DNA of 64,000 nucleotides from Antedon bifida (lineage: Eukaryota > Echinodermata > Crinoidea > Comatulida > Antedonidae), in contig OY727096.1 in assembly GCA_963402885.1 (NCBI GenBank), positions 16,101,820 to 16,165,819 of the forward strand. The letters run 5' to 3'. The notes under the pieces were generated by a model. The model was given only the letters and a program-made list of their open reading frames with translations. It did not search any database and was not told where the DNA came from. A program made the translations under genes and the position numbers. Positions 10,724-19,190 of this stretch are shown in pieces. Each line of letters starts with the position of its first letter. Position 1 is the stretch's first letter.

Positions 10724-12688
10724 ATGGTAGACAGCTGGATTCTCTCCACAATAAGCTACGGCTACCGCATAGAATTTACGAGCCCTCCAGTGTGTGGAGG
10801 TCCTCGTCCGACCACAATCCCCAAAGATCCAATAAAGCAACGAGCGCTTATGGACGGGATTGCCGCGTTGCTCCAAAAAGGAGCCGTAGTAAGGGTCGAA
10901 GAACATCATGCGGGCTCGGGCCACGAATCAACCGTATTCTTAACCGAAAAGTCCTCGGGAGACTGGCGACCAATTCTAAATCTAAAACGTCTGAACAAAC
11001 GATTTATTCGGCCCCGCAGGTTTCGGATGGAGACAGTCTCATCGATCCTGTTAGGGCTAAGACGAGGAGACTGGGCCGCATCGATAGATTTAAAAGATGC
11101 GTACTTTCACGTACCAATCGCAAAAGAAGACCAGCGTTGGTTACGGTTTCGAATCAACAATTGTCTCTACCAGTTCGTCGTGATGCCGTTCGGCCTATCA
11201 ACGGCTCCGCGCGTGTTCACACGCATCGTCCGAGCGCTCGGTGCGTTCTTTCACAAGCACGGCATTCGCATATTCATGTATCTAGACGACTGGTTAATCG
11301 TGGCTCAGTCCAAGGACCGGCTGGTGAGCAGTCTCAATTTCGTCCTTCTCGTAACGGAACGTGTAGGGTTCTTAGTGAACCGGGAGAAGTCGTGCCTGGT
11401 GCCGACTCAACATCCCATTTATCTCGGAGCGCAGATAGATCTCGTGTCGGGCAGAGTGTGCCCCTCACAGAAACGGGTAATCAAAGCCCTTGCTGCTATA
11501 CAAGGCCTGATTACTGCTTCCGCTCCGACAGCATACGACTGGCTGAGAACGCTAGGTTTCCTAGCCAGCTTTGTAGATCTAGTTCCGTTTTGTCGGCTAC
11601 GGATGCGGCCGCTGCAACTTCATCTGTTAGCCTTCTACCGGCCAGGTTCAGACTCGTTAGACAAAGTGGTCCCGATGTCGGCGTTCATTATAACGCACTT
11701 CCAATGGTGGCTAACGGACGACCGATTGTTGGTGGGCAAATCAATTCAGAGATCGATTCCGGACATCCGAATAGAAACGGACGCGTCCGAAGCGGGTTGG
11801 GGCGGTTGCTCCAACCACAGTCACGTCTCCGGCGTTTGGAATGCCGAGGAGGCGTTAGCCCACATCAATCTATTAGAACTTTGGGCAGTAGACCGAACGT
11901 TGAAAGCGCTACTTCCAAACATAACAAATTCACACGTCCATGTCTGCTCGGACAACACAACCGTGGTCGCGTACATCAACCGACAAGGAGGCACGAAGTC
12001 TCCGACTCTCTGCTATCACACATGGACGCTCATACACTGGTGCATCGCGCACAGCATAACGCTGACTGCATCGCATATTCCGGGCAGCCAGAATGTAGTC
12101 GCGGACACGCTGTCCCGACTCGCCTTACGCCCGACCGAATGGCGTCTGTTGCCGAGCATAGCCAACCAAATATTCGACCACTTCGGGCGGCCGCACATAG
12201 ATCTGTTTGCGACGTCAGAGAACACGCAGCTCCCGACGTTCTGCAGTCGATACCGGGATGCACGTGCGTGGGCGGTGGATGCCCTGTCCATGTCGTGGGA
12301 CGGTTTATGGGCATACGCGTTCCCGCCAATATCGATCATACCAATAGTTCTGACTCACATTCAGCGCTTCCGGTGCCGAGTTCTGTTGATCGCACCGTTC
12401 TGGCCTCGTCAAGCGTGGTATCCGCTTCTGGCCAGTCTTCTTTACGATCACCCGCTGCGTCTTCCGGTCCGCGCGGATCTACTGACGCAAAATCGTGCGA
12501 GGTTCTCGACGATCAACCTACAATCCCTGAACCTGACTGTTTGGCCATTGTCAGGGATCAGCTCAGAAACTCGGGCATTCCGGACGGCCCAGCCGCCCTG
12601 GCGGCCAAATCTAGAAGACAGTCGACTCTCACCGTCTACAACAGCCGTCTACGACACTTCTTTCGCTGGTGCAGACAAGAAAACGTAG
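10724..12688 (+). CDS. DIRS reverse transcriptase-RNase H-methyltransferase-like polyprotein
   Basis: 654 residues from the ATG at 10724, 82 bp after the gag stop; the frame is open from 10316 through GTG. RT motifs: DWRPILNLKRLNK, SIDLKDAYFHVPI, MPFGLSTAPRVF and the catalytic YLDD at residues 186-189. RNase H: TDAS (D353), ELW (E385), SDN (D410) and VADTLSR (D461), a complete acidic set. The C-terminal third (HIDLFAT, AYAFPP, LIAPFWPRQAWYP) matches the region called a DAM-like N6-adenine methyltransferase in DIRS elements, with FPP where NPPY would be expected. It makes cDNA from element RNA. No frameshift or internal stop. Confidence 0.93.
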   Translation: MVDSWILSTISYGYRIEFTSPPVCGGPRPTTIPKDPIKQRALMDGIAALLQKGAVVRVEEHHAGSGHESTVFLTEKSSGDWRPILNLKRLNKRFIRPRRFRMETVSSILLGLRRGDWAASIDLKDAYFHVPIAKEDQRWLRFRINNCLYQFVVMPFGLSTAPRVFTRIVRALGAFFHKHGIRIFMYLDDWLIVAQSKDRLVSSLNFVLLVTERVGFLVNREKSCLVPTQHPIYLGAQIDLVSGRVCPSQKRVIKALAAIQGLITASAPTAYDWLRTLGFLASFVDLVPFCRLRMRPLQLHLLAFYRPGSDSLDKVVPMSAFIITHFQWWLTDDRLLVGKSIQRSIPDIRIETDASEAGWGGCSNHSHVSGVWNAEEALAHINLLELWAVDRTLKALLPNITNSHVHVCSDNTTVVAYINRQGGTKSPTLCYHTWTLIHWCIAHSITLTASHIPGSQNVVADTLSRLALRPTEWRLLPSIANQIFDHFGRPHIDLFATSENTQLPTFCSRYRDARAWAVDALSMSWDGLWAYAFPPISIIPIVLTHIQRFRCRVLLIAPFWPRQAWYPLLASLLYDHPLRLPVRADLLTQNRARFSTINLQSLNLTVWPLSGISSETRAFRTAQPPWRPNLEDSRLSPSTTAVYDTSFAGADKKT

Positions 12689-13569
12689 ACCCTAAGGCGA
12701 TATCCTTGGGTCAGATCTGCGCTTTTTTGCACTACCTGTACGAATCAGGCTTGCAAGTACGCACGGTGTCAGGCTACCGGTCCGCGATTGCGGCCATTAC
12801 TCCGCCATTTCAGGATGGCTCGACGGTTTCGACTTCCGCAGTAATCACGCATTTGTTACGCGGTATGTTCAGAGAGCGACCTCCGTCTAAGGTCTTAGTT
12901 CCACGTTGGGACGTTAACGTCGTTCTATCCGCACTCACGCGTCCGCCGTTCGAGCCAATGAGCAAGGCTTCGTTATACAATCTGTCGCTTAAGACAGCGT
13001 TTCTGGTGGCGTTGTCCTCATGTAAACGCCGAGGCGAGCTGCATGCGCTCACGCTAGAGCCAGGCCATATACGATTTGAGCGGGGCGGAGTCCGGTTAAT
13101 ATTCAGGAAGGACTTTCTGGCCAAGTCCCAGACGTTAAATTTTTCGCCGCCGGCTGTGTTCGTTCCATCAATGTCCGCATTCTCGGGGGTAGTAGAGGAC
13201 AAATTCTGGTGCCCGGTAAGAGCACTCAAATTCTACATCCACCGTACAGAGACGTTGCGAGAGGGTATATCTCACTTATTCGTCACATCGGTGCCCCCGT
13301 ATCGGCCGGCCGCAAAATCCACGATTGCTAACTGGGTCGTGGCAGCGATTCGGGCCGCTTATGAGTCGTCCAGCACTTCGCCGCCGGCACATATGCATGA
13401 GGTGCGGGGTGTTGCTACATCCTGGGCGTTGTACGCTGGTGTTTCTGTATCAGACATTATGACAGCGGCATGGTGGCGGACACAGTCTACGTTTACTGCG
13501 CATTATTTAAGGGACATTTCTGCAACCATGGCGCCAGTAGCAGCAGCAGTGCTAAAGCCTAGGCTATAG
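12307..13569 (+). CDS. DIRS tyrosine recombinase
   Basis: 420 residues from the ATG at 12307, in the gag frame, overlapping the RT ORF by 382 bp. The first 70 residues are Ser/Pro-rich; a SAM-like N-terminal domain follows (STLTVYNSRLRHFFRWC), then the catalytic domain. Catalytic residues: Arg in CKRRGEL (R241/R242), HEVR (H364, R367) and AHYLRD (Y400), the full R-H-R-Y set. It inserts the circular cDNA in place of an integrase. The same frame is open back to 10642, but that part overlaps RT and its translation looks like a shadow, so the ATG nearest the domain was chosen. The exact start is uncertain. Confidence 0.92.
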   Translation: MGIRVPANIDHTNSSDSHSALPVPSSVDRTVLASSSVVSASGQSSLRSPAASSGPRGSTDAKSCEVLDDQPTIPEPDCLAIVRDQLRNSGIPDGPAALAAKSRRQSTLTVYNSRLRHFFRWCRQENVDPKAISLGQICAFLHYLYESGLQVRTVSGYRSAIAAITPPFQDGSTVSTSAVITHLLRGMFRERPPSKVLVPRWDVNVVLSALTRPPFEPMSKASLYNLSLKTAFLVALSSCKRRGELHALTLEPGHIRFERGGVRLIFRKDFLAKSQTLNFSPPAVFVPSMSAFSGVVEDKFWCPVRALKFYIHRTETLREGISHLFVTSVPPYRPAAKSTIANWVVAAIRAAYESSSTSPPAHMHEVRGVATSWALYAGVSVSDIMTAAWWRTQSTFTAHYLRDISATMAPVAAAVLKPRL

Positions 13570-13644
13570 GTATGTACACTTCACTTGCTCTGCTCTTTGT
13601 TAACTTACTCCCACCGCCGACTAGTTCTAGTCCGGTGCTAATCT

Positions 13645-13743
13645 GGCTATTGTCGGTTTATACAGGTAAGCTAGGCACGATATAGACTACACAAACCAGT
13701 AGTGGTGTTAGTAGTCTATGAGTGCTAGCTTACCTGTATAAAC
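13645..13743 (-). repeat. DIRS internal complementary region
   Basis: 13645-13687 is the reverse complement of the left end 8517-8559, and 13688-13743 that of the right end 13916-13971, with no base between. It therefore records a circle junction (GATATAGAC/TACACAAACC). In the accepted DIRS model this region templates completion of the ends during rolling-circle-like cDNA synthesis. Confidence 0.94.
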
Positions 13744-13775
13744 TCCCTCCCGCCGTCCCCGCAGTCAAGTACGCG

Positions 13776-13934
13776 GAAAATGATGACGGTGGTACGTTGG
13801 TACGTTCCCACATGAGGGCGTGGTTGCGGACTGGTCCATTATAATACAGGGGTGTTCTAAGAACTTTTCACTTTCGTATCTAAGCCCTCCCTCTGGAGAG
13901 CACGGGCTATTGTCGGTTTATACAGGTAAGCTAG
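13776..13934 (-). repeat. DIRS right inverted terminal repeat
   Basis: 159 bp, exact reverse complement of 8530-8688. The 37 bases beyond it (13935-13971, ending GGTTTGTGTA) are unique to the right tip and reappear, complemented, in 13688-13743. Confidence 0.95.
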
Positions 13935-15247
13935 CACTCATAGACTACTAACACCACTACTGGTTTGTGTAATTTGCAGCCTTCAACTGCAGACCATAGT
14001 TGCATATGAATGCTGTTTTTTCATCTGGTCTTATGATAAATTACCACACAGTATTTTCATAAATATTAATGATCGTTGTTTAATCCCTAGTGAGATATGA
14101 TATGCATACAGGTTTTCCTAATGTATATTTGTTTCTGTTGAACATTTATTTCCCTGCTTTTTAAAAAAAATGTTTCTAACACATACACCGATGGCCTCCA
14201 TTCAAAAAGAAAAGGAAAAAAGTAAATCGCATTTTGAAAAACTATTATATTCATAGATTTAAAAACAAGAAATAATTATATAAACAATGTTTGTAAAGCA
14301 TGCTGTTGAGGGCCTATATAGTTTTTTCTTAATATCTCAGACTTGCCTATTAATATCCCAGGCACCTTTTATGTTTGTTTAACTCTATTCATAAATAATA
14401 AAACAAGGTAACTGTTTAGCATCATGGCAAAATAGACAGAACTCAAATTAATTTAATATCACTCTGCATAACACACTTGAATATAAAAATATGTAAAAAA
14501 ACAAAGGAAATGTAAACAAATAAATATATAATAAAAGCATTTTTGCCAACAGTCACAGGGCCACAAATGGATGTAAATTAAGAAAAATTAGAATGCAAGA
14601 ATTTACTTCACTGAATTCACATCTTTACCTTTTTAATTCTTACTTATAGAATTACTTATAGGCTATAATAGAACTCATAATTAGGGTACTTTTTGTTTTG
14701 TTTCATTTGCTATTGAATAAATAAATAAATAACACTTTTACTGGTTGCAACCACATTAGATAGTGAATTCTGGTATAAAAGTAGTCATAGTTGATTTCCA
14801 CCTGAATTTTTAAAAGTTCAATATTGAACTATGAGTGATGTCATAGCCAAATTAAACAAACAGTAATGTTTTATATTGATTGATCGATGTTTGGTTTTTA
14901 TTTCAGTTATCTGCAAATTTAACTTTAGCCTATAGATAACCATCATAAGTTACATATACATACATATATTACAAACAACGATGTAACAACTATGTATGTA
15001 TGTAATGTATGACTCAATTGACCATCAGCTTTATTAGAACCAATATAAATTTTAATAAATAACCACTTGAGCTATATAATTTATTAATATAATAAATATG
15101 GCATGGTACTAGTAATTAATTTTTACTGTAGATATTAGATTGACCTAGGAGAATTGATTAACCTTAATTAAAGGTAATATTTTGAATTATGATGATTTAT
15201 TATAATTAACTAAAATTTGATTATCCAAGAAGTAAAATCCAGAGACC

Positions 15248-15930
15248 TTGGGCCTGTTTCTGCTGAGCAGAAATGATCGATTATTTTTTTAATCGATTAT
15301 TATAAACGGCGCAAAATGAAATAACCGATTAAAAACACTCAATTCATTACGTGTTTTAACTGATTATTTCTTGTTTTAACTGATTATTGCGGAGCAGTTT
15401 TGAGCTGCAATACAAATAGCGATTATTGACCACACTTTGACCTCTATGGCTTAAGCACCTTCACTTCTGCTGCCTCTCGCTTATGGAATGACATACCCGC
15501 CTCTATTAGATCATGTTCGTCTACTATTGCCTTTAAATCTGCCTTGAAAACTCATCTTTTTCTTGAGATTGAGCTCTCTCATACACCGCGCCTTTGATCA
15601 CTTACTGCTGGAATTGGCGCGTTACAAATTCATACTATTATTATTAGAGTATGGCAACCCTCACTCACAGAGCATGCTGTTTATTTGCGCGATCGAACGA
15701 AAAAGCTAGGCTAGGCAGAGTAGATAGGATGTAAACAAACTAACTCTCATCGGCCTTCCATAACTTGAACAGCTTGGTGGGTATGGATGACGTGATTTTT
15801 AAAAAGCGATTGTCAGATAACCGAATAACGTCGGAGAACATTTTCAGTTGTAACGCGATCAATTCTGTGGTTTGTGGTACTTAATAGGAAAAATCGATTA
15901 TTTTTATTTTTTCAGCAGAAACAGACCCAA
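15248..15930. mobile_element. Non-autonomous inverted-repeat DNA element with nested LINE fragment
   Basis: Ends TTGGGCCTGTTTCTGCTGA (15248-15266) and TCAGCAGAAACAGACCCAA (15912-15930) form a 19-bp inverted repeat with one mismatch. Subterminal AATCGATTATT-type words follow on both sides. No transposase is present and no clear target duplication was found, so the superfamily is unassigned; a GGGCCTGTTT start would suit PIF/Harbinger. Confidence 0.65.
15437..15652 (+). pseudogene. LINE reverse-transcriptase C-terminal fragment
   Basis: About 45 codons read YGLSTFTSAASRLWNDIP, AFKSALKTHLF and a stop, then a short 3' region ending in ATTATTATTA. The AxxLWNxLP and FKSxLKTHLF words are typical of the last part of CR1/L2-like LINE ORF2. 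It is a 5'-truncated insertion inside the inverted-repeat element. Confidence 0.75.
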
Positions 15931-17445
15931 TGTCAAAAGTATTCTTTTTGTTTTAACCTGTTAAATGCAATTATTTAGGCTAGGCTAGGCTAGTTCATTC
16001 TTCGCTAAAGGTATGAGGTCTAGGCCTGTAGTAATATAACAGATATTGACTGCTTGTATCTACTCTTTCTCAACTATGCATTTCGGGAAAATATAGTCCT
16101 GAGAAAAATATAATGTTATAATAAGGGTTGGGTCCAGTAATCTTATCTTAATACACCTGTATTATATTTTGCATAGTAAATACCTGTCCCAAGTTGGTTT
16201 AAAATCCACTCATTCCATGTGAACACCCTCTATGTGAACACCCTCTATGTGAACACCCTCTATGTGAACACCCTCTATGTGAACACCCTCTATGTGAACA
16301 CCCTCTATGTGAACACCCTCTATGTGAACACCCTCTATGTGAACACCCTCTATGTGAACACCCTCTTTACAGATGGCCACTTGTAGATTGTGACTAAATG
16401 TTAATTGCAGATGTGCTTCACCTGTTGCCTCGGAATCTTCATTCAAATAAAATAATAAATTTAAAATTCTATATTTAATATCCCACACATGCACACACCT
16501 GCCATTATGTCATTTATATATTTTTTTTTTACAGTATAATAAAAACAGAAAATAATGCAAAAATTATCAGGTTTTGTTTATAACAAAGTTTTACTGAGAT
16601 TATTGTTACTTCATCCACTGAAAATCTGAGAGTTAATAATGATAATTTTGCTCCTATAATTGGTTTTTTATTAATTAATAAACTATGTAAACTATAAAAA
16701 GGATAATAATGGGGTTCGTTTGTTTGTACCTTTAGGGCAAAGAAAATACAAACAAATCTCTTTAGCCTAGACGTTATCCTTTGGCAATACTTTTACTGAA
16801 CTGAAACTTGAGATGTTGGCGGTATTTGATGGCATAGAACGAGCGAAATAGATCTCCATCAACTATAATGACGTGTTTTGCATGTTTATTTAATGGTTGG
16901 TGAATATGCGAGTTAGAGTTTAGCTTTGGCAAAACTGTTGTAAATCCACTGAATCATCGTATCTTAAACACAGAGATAAAATGAATTGGAACGGATCAAT
17001 CCATCTCTCAGTTTACGACTGCTCTGAAATTTGAGTTACTTAACTAACTATAGTAATACTAAAAAGGACATCTTTACTCTGTCCTAAAATGTGCGGATAT
17101 CAGAATGCATTTGAAATCGTATATAAATATGCTTGTAATACATATAAGTCCTAAATATGTTCATAATCGTAATGATATCTAAATGCATGAGTGAAGATGA
17201 GGAAATGCCGTCAAGCAGGACGTTGTCTATGATGGGTTAATGACCATCCTTTATCATGCAGTGTTCAATATCTCTTTGTGCATACTGGTTGTTTTCAACT
17301 CCTCTGTCGCTAATTTCTCATACAAATCTAATGTGTATGATAGCCTCACCGATAAATCTGAAAATGCCGAAAATCGCACCTCATTTGTGGAATAAAAATT
17401 AAACAAGAAATGGTTTTAAATAATGCATTAGTAAAAACATAATAC
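15931..17445. other. AT-rich stretch with one minisatellite
   Basis: No exon recognised. Contains the 15-bp minisatellite (16217-16366) and GGCTAGGCTAGGCTAG-like short repeats near 15978. Confidence 0.6.
16217..16366 (+). repeat. Perfect 15-bp minisatellite, 10 copies
   Basis: Unit ATGTGAACACCCTCT repeated ten times without a mismatch. Because 15 is a multiple of three, the minus strand stays open as a five-residue repeat (GVHIE); that open frame is a product of the repeat. There are no spacers, so it is not a CRISPR. Confidence 0.97.
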
Positions 17446-17449
17446 TTAA

Positions 17450-17795
17450 AGATGTATTGTCCTCCAAAAACATGAAAAATGAAGATTAATTAAATCAGAC
17501 TTTGAATAGGTTATTTTGTTAATTTAATCAAGTTAATCACTTCTGTAGAAAAACAAATTAAAAAAAATTATGTTTTCCTTTATAAAATGACTAAATAAAT
17601 GGTTAACTTCAACCAAAAATCCATTGGCTGGCAGCCAATTTGACTATTTTTTGCTTTAAATTATAGTTTTTCAGGTAAATAATTTTTTTTTCGATCTAAT
17701 TTTTGGTCAAAGTGGATAATTATTATGTGAAATTAAAATGGCACATTCAATAAAAAAATGTTAAATAATTATTTTTTCAGGGGGACAATACATCT
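17450..17795. mobile_element. TTAA-flanked MITE (piggyBac/Kolobok-type)
   Basis: 346 bp flanked by TTAA on both sides (17446-17449, 17796-17799). Terminal inverted repeat AGATGTATTGTCCTCC against GGGGGACAATACATCT, with one mismatch. TTAA duplication is shared by piggyBac and Kolobok elements. No transposase; AT-rich interior. Confidence 0.8.
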
Positions 17796-18399
17796 TTAAC
17801 GTTTCTTAGTGACCATATGAGCGTATTTATATTGGCAATAGAAATGAAAAGATATTTAGGCACTTACAAATGGAATATATAACATTATATTAACTTTCAC
17901 ATTTATCGCATAATTTGAAAGCATTTTGGACGCAAAGTGTTTGAGAACTGTGCATTATAATACGAGTAAAACAAGTTTGCTATAGTTATATTTACTTCAT
18001 AATTTGCGAAAAAATATTGTTAGAAAATTGCCATAATATGGATATCCAGTGAGACGGTATTATGACAAATAGACAGTCGCAATAATATTTATTATACATA
18101 TCAGTATCATTTCAATCCCAATTCTCTTAAGAATAAATACACAATATGTTTGCATCACTTGGATGAAACTATCTGATCTGAACTGTGACCATGATATTAT
18201 TTTGAATCAAATTTGATTTATAAAAAAAACATTATTTCAAAACACTGACTACCCAACATATAATTAGTGTATAAATGTTGTGTGTTTATATATTGATTTA
18301 CAATTACTAATTACATTAGTTGGTTTAATTTCTACTACTCACTATAGTAATTCAGAAATACAGGTACCACCAGTTTTGTTACATTTAAATTAACCCTGA

Positions 18400-19190
18400 C
18401 ATATAGGATCCTATAAGATGCGAAAGGATACTATAAAATCAGAGTTATTTTTACCACTTAAGACAAATCTTATAGGGCAAATCTTTTTTAGAAAAATAAA
18501 ACATCAAGTATAACATTTTCAATAATCTATGGACACATCATATCAGATCTTAGAAGATTCTATATAGGGCAAATAAGTAATATAGGAATAATTCTATAGG
18601 ACAAGTAACATAGGATCCTATAAGACTTGCCATATAGGATTTTAGAGTTGTCTGTAGGATAAATAGCATCCTATACAATTCTATAGGACAAGTAATATAT
18701 GATCCTATAAGAAAGACCATATAAGATTTTAGAGTTGTTTGTAGGACAAATAGCATCCTAGACAATTCTATAGGACAAGTAATATATGATCCTATAAAAG
18801 AAAGACCATATAAGATTTTAGAGTTGTCTGTAGAAATAATAGCATCCTAGACAATTCTATAGGACAAGTAATATATGATCCTATAAGAAAGACCATATAA
18901 GATTTTAGAGTTGTCTGTAGAAACAATAGTATCTAGACAGTTCTATAGGACAAGTAATATATGATCCTGTAAGAAAGACCATATCAGATTTTAGAGTTGT
19001 CTGTAGGACAAATAGCATCCTAGACAATTCTATAGGACAAGTAATATATGATCCTAAAAGAAAGACCATATAAGATTTTAGAGTTGTCTGTAGAAACAAT
19101 AGTATCTAGACAGTTCTATAAGACAAAATCTTAAAAGACACACCATGTAGGATTTTAGAGAAATGTATCCTAGTAAATTGTATAGGACAA
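18400..19190. repeat. 87-bp satellite, about 6.5 good copies
   Basis: The word ATTCTATAGGACAAGTAA recurs at 18591, 18678, 18765, 18854, 18940, 19027 and (decayed) 19113, spacings 86-89. Each unit also holds GATCCTATAAGA, CATATAAGATTTTAGAGTTG and GCATCCTAGACA. Degenerate units extend left to about 18400. The 87-bp period gives a spurious 29-residue repeat open on the minus strand. Confidence 0.92.

Larger units (their letters stand above)
8517..13971 (+). mobile_element. Intact DIRS-type tyrosine-recombinase retrotransposon
   Basis: 5455 bp and clearly GC-rich against AT-rich flanks. It carries gag-like, RT/RNase H/methyltransferase-like and tyrosine recombinase ORFs. It has inverted terminal repeats (8530-8688 and 13776-13934, 159/159 identical) and an internal complementary region (13645-13743) made of the complements of both outer ends joined, the diagnostic DIRS layout. 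DIRS elements copy through RNA into a circle and integrate by recombinase without duplicating the target. The empty site in copy 1 confirms the exact ends and the absence of a target duplication. No inactivating break is visible. Confidence 0.96.
7699..15158 (+). repeat. 2005-bp tandem duplication, copy 2, split by the DIRS element
   Basis: The copy consists of 818 bp (7699-8516) and 1187 bp (13972-15158) flanking the DIRS retrotransposon. The junction with copy 1 reads GAATTGAT then TGAAACTCC, and the outer end reads GAATTGAT then TAACC. The insertion therefore came after the duplication, or the two copies are alleles joined in assembly. Confidence 0.93.

Noticed and set aside
10711..12306. 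Long open frame upstream of the recombinase in the gag frame
   Set aside because: It overlaps the RT/RNase H ORF in another frame, starts at GTG, and its translation shows no domain; treated as a shadow, though noted as a finding because it stays open.
8510..13980. Target-site duplication around the DIRS element
   Set aside because: Comparison with the empty site at 6511/6512 shows none, as expected for tyrosine-recombinase integration.
16210..16494. Minus-strand ORF with a five-residue repeat, or a CRISPR-like array
   Set aside because: It is a 15-bp tandem repeat with no spacers in a eukaryotic genome.
18550..19099. Minus-strand ORFs with 29-residue repeats
   Set aside because: Products of an 87-bp satellite; no start context, domain or flanking gene structure.
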